The notes under the pieces: generated by a model
What the model was told of the DNA's origin: nothing
Database searches by the model: none
The model's input: only the letters and a program-made list of their open reading frames with translations
From: Streptomyces sp. NBC_00102
GTDB lineage: Bacteria > Actinomycetota > Actinomycetes > Streptomycetales > Streptomycetaceae
Length of the DNA: 64,000 nt
Direction of reading: 5' to 3'
Assembly: GCF_026343115.1 (NCBI RefSeq)
Contig: NZ_JAPEMC010000001.1
Coordinates: 1,488,001 to 1,552,000 of the forward strand
Made by a program: the position numbers and the translations under genes
In this document: piece after piece, positions 58,839 through 64,000 of the stretch
How the letters are laid out: the number at the start of each line of letters is the position of its first letter
Numbering within the stretch: position 1 is the first letter of the stretch

Positions 58839-60110
58839 ATGACCGTACGCCGCAGCGCAGCCGCGCTCGCGTCCACCGCCGTGCTCCTGGCGTTCGCCGC
58901 CCCGGCGGCGATGGCGGACTCCACTCCGTCACCCTCGGCCTCCCTCACCGTGCCCTCCGACCCGCACGCCGGGCTGTACGGCACCTCGGACCCGACGTAC
59001 GACGGGGTCTGGCGCCAGTCGCTGGCCTTCCTGGCCCAGAAGCTCGAGTACGTCACCCCGTCCGTGGAGGCGGTGAACTGGCTGAAGCTCCAGCAGTGCG
59101 ACAGCGGCGCCTTCCCCTCCTACCGCGACTTCCGTGAGCCGTGCGACGCCAAGACGATGACGGACACCAACGCCACCGCCGCCGCCGTGCAGGCGCTCGC
59201 CGAGCTGACCGGTGAGAAGGCGGCCGTGGAGAACGGCATCGACTGGCTGGCGTCCGTGCAGAACGAGGACGGCGGCTGGGGCTACTCGGCCGGCAGCCCG
59301 AGCGACGCGAACTCGACCGCGATAGTCGTCGGCGCCTTCGCCCGCGCGGGCAAGAAGCTGGCCGACGTGACCTCGTCCGCCGGGCACACCCCGTACGACC
59401 TGCTGCGCACGCTCGCGCTGCCGTGTGGCGGGAAGGACGGCGGCGCGTTCGCCTACCAGCCGGACAAGAAGGGCGCGCTCGCCGCCAACGCGGACGCCAC
59501 GGCGGCGGCCGTGCTCGGCACCATGGGCAAGGGCCTGGCGGCCGGCAGCTACAACCCCGGCAAGGCCCCCGTCTGCACGACCGGCACCGGCCTCACCACC
59601 GAGCAGGTCGCCCAGAACGGCGCGCACTGGCTGACCGGCGCGCTCGCCGCCTCCGGCCACCTCGACCAGGCACCCATGCCGGGCTCCGAGACCACCGACC
59701 CCCAGCCCGACTTCGGCAACACGGCGGACGCCGTCGTGGCGCTGGCCGCCGCCGGCCACCGCGACAAGGCCGCGACCGCCGTCACCTGGCTGGAGAAGAA
59801 CTCCGCCGCCTGGGCGAAGCAGTCCGGCCCGGCCGCGTACGCGCAGCTGATCCTCGCGGCGCACGCGACCGGCACCGACGCCCGCGACTTCGGCGGCGCC
59901 GACCTCGTCGCCCAGCTCAACGCGACCGGCCCGGCGCCCGCCGCGACCGCGGTCCCCTCCCCCACGCCGACCCTCGCCTCCGCCGACTCCGCCGCCGCCG
60001 ACGACGGTTCCGGCGTCGGCGTGTGGTGGCTGGTGGGCGTCGGCCTCGCCTTCGGCGCGGGCATCGGCTTCCTGATCAGCAACCGGCGCAAGGACAAGGG
60101 CGGCCGGTGA
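58839..60110 (+). CDS. Secreted, membrane-anchored alpha/alpha-barrel (prenyltransferase/squalene-oxidase repeat) protein
   Basis: 423 residues. Signal peptide SAAALASTAVLLAFAAPAAMA (cleaved near 26). A tandem helical-repeat barrel has VNWLKLQQCDSGAFPSYR, DTNATAAAVQALAEL, IDWLASVQNEDGGWGYS, NSTAIVVGAFARAGKK and FGNTADAVVALAAAG. A Pro/Ser/Ala stalk (~370-390) and C-terminal helix VWWLVGVGLAFGAGIGFLIS with a basic stop anchor it to the outer face. Animal B12-binding intrinsic factor has this alpha6/alpha6 barrel, so a surface vitamin-capture role is attractive (inference). It is first in the ECF operon. Confidence 0.82.
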   Translation: MTVRRSAAALASTAVLLAFAAPAAMADSTPSPSASLTVPSDPHAGLYGTSDPTYDGVWRQSLAFLAQKLEYVTPSVEAVNWLKLQQCDSGAFPSYRDFREPCDAKTMTDTNATAAAVQALAELTGEKAAVENGIDWLASVQNEDGGWGYSAGSPSDANSTAIVVGAFARAGKKLADVTSSAGHTPYDLLRTLALPCGGKDGGAFAYQPDKKGALAANADATAAAVLGTMGKGLAAGSYNPGKAPVCTTGTGLTTEQVAQNGAHWLTGALAASGHLDQAPMPGSETTDPQPDFGNTADAVVALAAAGHRDKAATAVTWLEKNSAAWAKQSGPAAYAQLILAAHATGTDARDFGGADLVAQLNATGPAPAATAVPSPTPTLASADSAAADDGSGVGVWWLVGVGLAFGAGIGFLISNRRKDKGGR

Positions 60111-60826
60111 CCACCCCCGGGTTCCAAAACCGGCCACCGCGACGAGGCCGCGTCCGCCGTGCGGTGGCACTCGCCCTGCTGACGGCGCTCGCGGCGGCCG
60201 TGTCGCTCTGCGTCGCGGGCACCGCCGAGGCCGCCGGCTACCGCTACTGGTCCTTCTGGGAGAGCGACGGCCCGCGGTGGACGTACGCCACCCAGGGGCC
60301 GTCCCTCGTCCGCCCCGACGACGGGTCGGTACAGGGCTTCCGGTTCGCGGTGAGCGAGGACTCCGGCGACGCGGCCCAGCCGCGCCGTACCCCCGACTTC
60401 GCCGCCGTCTGCGGGAACACCCCCGCGAAGGACGGCAGCAAGCGCGTCGCGCTGGTCATCGACCCCGGTACGGCGGCCGACGCCCCCGCCGGGGAGCAGC
60501 CGCCGGCGCTGCGCACCGCCTGCGCCCGGGTCGCCCCGGACGCGAGCACCGCCGAGGCGCTGGCCTCGGTCGCGAAGCCGCTGCGGTACGACAGCGCGGC
60601 GCTGCTCTGCGCCATCTCGGGCTACCCGCGGACCGGCTGCGGCGAGCAGCTCGCGGGCGACGCCTCGCCGGAGCCCGCCGGGACCGCGTCCGCCCCGTCC
60701 TCCTCTTCGGAGAAGACGGCGGCGGACGGTGACGCCGGCGGCCCTTCCGTGGGCCTGCTCGCCGGAATCGGTGCCGTCGTCGTCCTCGGCGGCGCCGCCG
60801 TCTTCCAGGCGCGCCGCCGGCGATGA
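60107..60826 (+). CDS. SCO2322-like secreted membrane-anchored protein
   Basis: 239 residues. GTG overlaps the previous stop as GTGA. A signal peptide (AVALALLTALAAAVSLCVAG) is followed by a compact domain, GYRYWSFWESDGPRWTYATQ then DGSVQGFRFAVSED, with two or more cysteine pairs (VCGN, TACAR, LLCAISGYPRTGCGEQ). A Ser/Ala stalk and C-terminal helix with a basic end complete it. The family is known in streptomycetes only by locus name. In the locus it is probably a second surface component beside the barrel protein. Confidence 0.75.
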   Translation: MTTPGFQNRPPRRGRVRRAVALALLTALAAAVSLCVAGTAEAAGYRYWSFWESDGPRWTYATQGPSLVRPDDGSVQGFRFAVSEDSGDAAQPRRTPDFAAVCGNTPAKDGSKRVALVIDPGTAADAPAGEQPPALRTACARVAPDASTAEALASVAKPLRYDSAALLCAISGYPRTGCGEQLAGDASPEPAGTASAPSSSSEKTAADGDAGGPSVGLLAGIGAVVVLGGAAVFQARRRR

Positions 60827-61980
60827 GCCGCCTTCCCGCCGCGACGGGCCGGGTGCGCGGCCTGCGCGCCCCCGGGGCGCACCGGAGCAACGCGCTGCCC
60901 GCCGGCGCGTGGTGGCTGTGGGCGCTGGGTCTGGCGACCGCGGCGTCCCGCACCACCAACCCGCTGTTGCTCGGGCTGCTGGTCGGGGTGGCGGGTTATG
61001 TGGTGGCCGCGCGGCGCACGGACGCGCCGTGGGCCCGTTCGTACGGGGCGTTCGTCAAGCTCGGGCTCTTCGTCGTCGGGGTGCGGCTGCTGTTCTCGGC
61101 GTTCCTGGGGTCGTCGATCCCGGGTACGCACACCCTCTTCACCCTCCCCGAGGTGCCGCTGCCCGGCTGGGCCGAGGGCGTCCGGATCGGCGGCCGGGTG
61201 ACCGGGGAGCAGTTGCTCTTCTCGCTGTACGACGGGGCGCGGATGGCCGCCCTGCTGATCTGCGTCGGTGCGGCCAACTCCCTCGCCAGTCCGGCCAGGT
61301 TGCTGAAGTCGCTGCCGGGCGCGCTGTACGAGGCGGGGGTGGCGGTCGTCGTCGCCATGACGTTCGCGCCGAACATGGTCGCGGACGTGGCGCGGCTGCG
61401 CACCGCCCGTCGGCTGCGGGGCCGCCCCACCGGCGGCATCCGGGCGGTCGCCCAGATCGGTCTGCCGGTGCTGGAGGGCGCGCTGGAGCGGTCGGTGGCG
61501 GTGGCCGCCTCCATGGACGCGCGCGGCTACGGACGGACCGCCCGGGTCCCCGCCCGGGTCCGGCACACCACCAACGCCCTCACCCTCGGCGGCCTGCTGG
61601 GGGTGTGCGCCGGTACGTACGGGCTGCTCGCCGCGGAGGGCGCGGTCTACGGGCTGCCGCTGCTGCTGGCGGGCCTCCTCGCGGCGATGGCCGGGCTGCG
61701 CCTCGGCGGCCGGCGCTCGGTGCGTACCCGGTACCGGCCCGACCGGTGGGGTGTGCGGGCGTGGCTGGTGGCGGGGTCGGGCGTGCTGGTGGCCGCGGTG
61801 CTGATCCGGGCGGGTTCGGCGGACCCGGCCGCGCTGCGGCCCGGCGTCGTCCCGCCGGCCCCGCCGGTGCTGCCGCTGTGGCCCGCCGCGGGCATCCTGA
61901 TCGGGCTGCTGCCCGCGTTCGCCGCCCCCGTACCGCCGCGGCCGGCTGCCGTACCGCCGTATCCGAAGGAGGACCAGTGA
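60823..61980 (+). CDS. ECF transporter T component (EcfT/CbiQ)
   Basis: 385 residues, overlapping the previous gene by ATGA. N-terminal helices NPLLLGLLVGVAGYVVAARR and KLGLFVVGVRLLFSAFLG, then the coupling helices with ALYEAGVAVVVAMTFAPNMV and the conserved Ala-Arg-Gly motif in SMDARGYGR, which docks on EcfA. Two or three further helices follow. It links the ATPases to the substrate-binding S component. Confidence 0.88.
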   Translation: MSRLPAATGRVRGLRAPGAHRSNALPAGAWWLWALGLATAASRTTNPLLLGLLVGVAGYVVAARRTDAPWARSYGAFVKLGLFVVGVRLLFSAFLGSSIPGTHTLFTLPEVPLPGWAEGVRIGGRVTGEQLLFSLYDGARMAALLICVGAANSLASPARLLKSLPGALYEAGVAVVVAMTFAPNMVADVARLRTARRLRGRPTGGIRAVAQIGLPVLEGALERSVAVAASMDARGYGRTARVPARVRHTTNALTLGGLLGVCAGTYGLLAAEGAVYGLPLLLAGLLAAMAGLRLGGRRSVRTRYRPDRWGVRAWLVAGSGVLVAAVLIRAGSADPAALRPGVVPPAPPVLPLWPAAGILIGLLPAFAAPVPPRPAAVPPYPKEDQ

Positions 61981-63746
61981 TCCGGTTCGAGCAGGTCTCC
62001 GTACGGTACGAGGGCGCGGCCGGACCCACCTTGTCGGGCGTCGACCTGACCGTGCCCGAGGGCGAGTTGGTGCTGCTCGTCGGCCCGTCCGGGGTCGGCA
62101 AGTCGACGCTGCTGGGCGCGGTGCCGGGGCTGGTGCCGCACTTCACCGGGGGAACGCTGAGCGGCCGGGTCACCGTCGACGGGCGGGACACGCGTACCCA
62201 CAAGCCGCGTGAACTCGCCGATCTGGTGGGCACGGTGGGCCAGGACCCGTCCGCGCACTTCGTCACCGACACGGTGGAGGACGAACTCGCGTACGGCATG
62301 GAGTCGTTGGGGCTCGCCCCGGACGTGATGCGCCGCCGTGTGGAGGAGACTCTCGACCTGCTGGGGCTCGCGGAGCTGCGGGAGAGGCCGATCGCCACGC
62401 TCTCCGGCGGCCAGCGGCAGCGGGTCGCGATCGGTTCGGTGCTGACCCCGCACCCGAAGGTGCTGGTGCTCGACGAGCCGACCTCCGCCCTGGACCCCGC
62501 GGCGGCCGAGGAGGTTCTCGCGGTGCTCCAGCGGCTCGTCCACGACCTGGGCACGACCGTGCTGATGGCCGAGCACCGGCTGGAGCGCGTGGTGCAGTAC
62601 GCGGACCGGGTCGTGCTGCTGCCCGCGCCGGGCGCCGCCCCCGTGGTGGGCGCACCCGCGCAGATCATGGCCGTCTCGCCGGTCCGGCCGCCCGTCGCCG
62701 AGCTGGGTCTGCTGGCCGGCTGGGACCCGCTGCCGCTGTCCGTACGCGACGCCCGGCGGCGGGCGGCGGGGCTGCGCGAGCGGCTGGCCGCCCGGACGCC
62801 CGCCGGCCCGACGCCGCCGGACGTGCCTGCCGTACCTCCCGTACCTCCCGTGTCCGGCGCACTCACCACTGCTTCCGGAAGCCTCGCGCCGGCGCCCGCG
62901 CCGCGCTCCGGGCTCTTCGGGCTCCGGCGTGCGCGCCGGTCCCGTACCACCGGCCCCGGGGCCACGTCCGCGGCCGGCCCCACCGGGTCCCTGGCGCGGA
63001 CCGAGGGCCTCGGGGTGCGGCGCGGCCGGGTGGAGGCGCTGCGTTCGGTGAGCCTGGACGTCCGGGCCGGGGAGACCGTGGCCCTGATGGGCCGCAACGG
63101 CGCCGGGAAGTCCACCCTGCTCGGGGCGCTCGTCGGCGTGGTCCCGCCCACCGCGGGCCGGGTCCGGGTGGGCGGCCTGGAGCCGTCCCGTACGGACCCG
63201 CGCACGATGGTGCGGCGGGTCGGGCTGGTGCCCCAGGAGCCCCGCGATCTGCTCTACGCGGAGACGGTCGCCGCCGAGTGCGCGGCGGCCGACGCCGACG
63301 CGGGCGCCCCGGCGGGCAGCTGCCGGGCCCTCGTCTCCCGTCTGCTGCCCGGGGTGGCGGACGCCACCCACCCCCGTGACCTCTCCGAGGGCCAGCGGCT
63401 GACGCTGGCCCTGGCGCTCGTCCTGACCGCCCGGCCGCCGCTGATCCTGCTGGACGAGCCGACCCGGGGGCTCGACTACGCGGCCAAGTCCCGGCTGGTC
63501 GGGGTGCTCCGCGAGCTGACGGGCGAGGGGCACGGCATCGTCCTGGCCACCCACGACGTGGAGCTGGCGGCGGAGCTCGCGGACCGGGTGGTGATCCTGG
63601 CCGGCGGGGAGGTCGTCGCGGACGGCCCGACCCGGCAGGTGGTCGTCTCCTCGCCCGCGTACGCCCCGCAGACCGCGAAGATCCTCGCCCCGCAGGAGTG
63701 GCTCACCGTGAACCAGGTCCGCACGGCCCTGGAGGCCGGGGCGTGA
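61977..63746 (+). CDS. Double ECF ATPase (EcfA-EcfA' fusion)
   Basis: 589 residues holding two ABC cassettes. First: Walker A LLVGPSGVGKSTLLG, signature LSGGQRQRVAIGSVL, Walker B VLVLDEPTSALDP, switch MAEHRLERV. A Pro-rich linker spans ~285-345. Second: Walker A LMGRNGAGKSTLLG, an altered signature LSEGQRLTLAL (Glu for Gly), Walker B LILLDEPTRGLDY, switch LATHDVEL. It overlaps EcfT by GTGA. Fused EcfA pairs are usual in actinobacterial ECF systems. Confidence 0.9.
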   Translation: MIRFEQVSVRYEGAAGPTLSGVDLTVPEGELVLLVGPSGVGKSTLLGAVPGLVPHFTGGTLSGRVTVDGRDTRTHKPRELADLVGTVGQDPSAHFVTDTVEDELAYGMESLGLAPDVMRRRVEETLDLLGLAELRERPIATLSGGQRQRVAIGSVLTPHPKVLVLDEPTSALDPAAAEEVLAVLQRLVHDLGTTVLMAEHRLERVVQYADRVVLLPAPGAAPVVGAPAQIMAVSPVRPPVAELGLLAGWDPLPLSVRDARRRAAGLRERLAARTPAGPTPPDVPAVPPVPPVSGALTTASGSLAPAPAPRSGLFGLRRARRSRTTGPGATSAAGPTGSLARTEGLGVRRGRVEALRSVSLDVRAGETVALMGRNGAGKSTLLGALVGVVPPTAGRVRVGGLEPSRTDPRTMVRRVGLVPQEPRDLLYAETVAAECAAADADAGAPAGSCRALVSRLLPGVADATHPRDLSEGQRLTLALALVLTARPPLILLDEPTRGLDYAAKSRLVGVLRELTGEGHGIVLATHDVELAAELADRVVILAGGEVVADGPTRQVVVSSPAYAPQTAKILAPQEWLTVNQVRTALEAGA

Positions 63747-64000
63747 GCGGCGACCGCGTGACCGCCGGCGCACCCGTGGCCGGCGGCGCGCCCCTGGCCG
63801 ACGAGCCCCACGCCCGGGCCGGCCGGCGGGTGCGCCCGGTCCGGCTGGGGCCGCGTTCGGTCGTGACGCTGGTGCTGGTGAGCGCGGTGGGGGTGGCGGC
63901 CTTCGGCTGGCCGCTGCTCGCCGGGCCCGCTTTCGGTACCGCGCACGCCCAGGACGCGCCCTGGCTCTTCGGCGCGCTGCTGCCGCTGCTGGTGGCGGTG
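63743..64000 (+). CDS. ECF transporter S component, 5' part
   Basis: 86 codons are visible. It begins GTG overlapping the ATPase stop (GTGA). A hydrophilic N-terminus reaching RRVRPVRLGPRSVVTLVLVS leads into the first helix VTLVLVSAVGVAAFGWPLLAG and, after AFGTAHAQDAPW, the second LFGALLPLLVAV. This matches the N-terminus of the vitamin-binding S subunits found last in such operons. The substrate cannot be told from this part; the leader suggests a corrinoid. Confidence 0.8.
   Translation, partial: MSGDRVTAGAPVAGGAPLADEPHARAGRRVRPVRLGPRSVVTLVLVSAVGVAAFGWPLLAGPAFGTAHAQDAPWLFGALLPLLVAV

Overview
The window is chromosomal DNA from a high-GC actinomycete, almost certainly a Streptomyces. The evidence is very high G+C at third codon positions, frequent GTG starts (with TTG and probably one CTG), many promoters of the TANNNT-N7-start (leaderless) type, an actinobacterial RNase P RNA, and gene sets familiar from Streptomyces chromosomes (DesK/DesR-type systems, HelR, ECF transporter locus, CdsZ-type zinc ribbon protein, YtrA-type GntR operon). 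No phage, plasmid or large biosynthetic cluster is visible. About 60 genes are packed into the window, mostly in short operons with 1-8 nt stop/start overlaps.

Layout. 1-12.1 kb: resistance-flavoured and regulatory genes: a xenobiotic acetyltransferase (cut by the window edge), a macrolide glycosyltransferase fused in frame to a PhzF-type isomerase, a GT2 glycosyltransferase, a self-regulated ABC-2 exporter with a YtrA-type GntR repressor, an FAD monooxygenase divergent from a GntR-TetR hybrid regulator, and an HelR-type RNA polymerase recycling helicase. 12.2-25.2 kb: a long leftward block that looks devoted to acquiring and processing a sulfur compound. In transcription order it has a Cys-ending upstream peptide, a FecCD/FepC/FepB-type importer, a MocR-like protein lacking its PLP lysine, a flavin monooxygenase with a frameshift, an FAD/NAD(P)-binding protein, a sulfurtransferase, an aldo/keto reductase, a rhodanese and a second flavin monooxygenase. 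25.3-29.4 kb: cation efflux protein, a methyltransferase-NUDIX-NUDIX-NUDIX fusion and a GNAT-like protein. 29.4-31.7 kb: a small island of less GC-rich DNA with a decayed transposase, a PIN-like protein and an XRE-ImmA/IrrE protein, next to rnpB (about 32.0-32.4 kb, minus strand).

32.4-40.3 kb: housekeeping genes (TetR, yaaA, eda, then the leftward operon Nif3-like / CdsZ-like zinc ribbon / RNase H-phosphatase), a beta-propeller-like hypothetical and a small hydrophilic protein behind a structured leader. 40.5-44.4 kb: ABC-2 exporter plus DesK/DesR two-component system. 44.4-54.4 kb: two MFS exporters, a SAM methyltransferase, a peptidoglycan amidase lipoprotein, and small membrane or lipoproteins. 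54.5-58.5 kb: a leftward GT4 / methyltransferase / prenyltransferase-fold operon divergent from a KstR-like TetR gene, with a KstR-type palindrome between them. 58.5-64 kb: an energy-coupling-factor (ECF) vitamin-uptake operon: a structured, cobalamin-riboswitch-like leader, a surface-anchored alpha/alpha-barrel protein reminiscent of intrinsic factor, an SCO2322-like membrane protein, EcfT, a double EcfA ATPase, and the start of the S component, which runs off the window.

The most interesting signals are the leaderless Cys-rich upstream ORF before the transporter operon (24912-25121), the ECF locus with its unusual leader, the KstR-type switch on a glycosylation operon, the MocR protein with Arg in place of the catalytic Lys, the palindromic operators around several self-regulated genes, and a recurrent pattern of tandem duplications that begin at or span stop codons.
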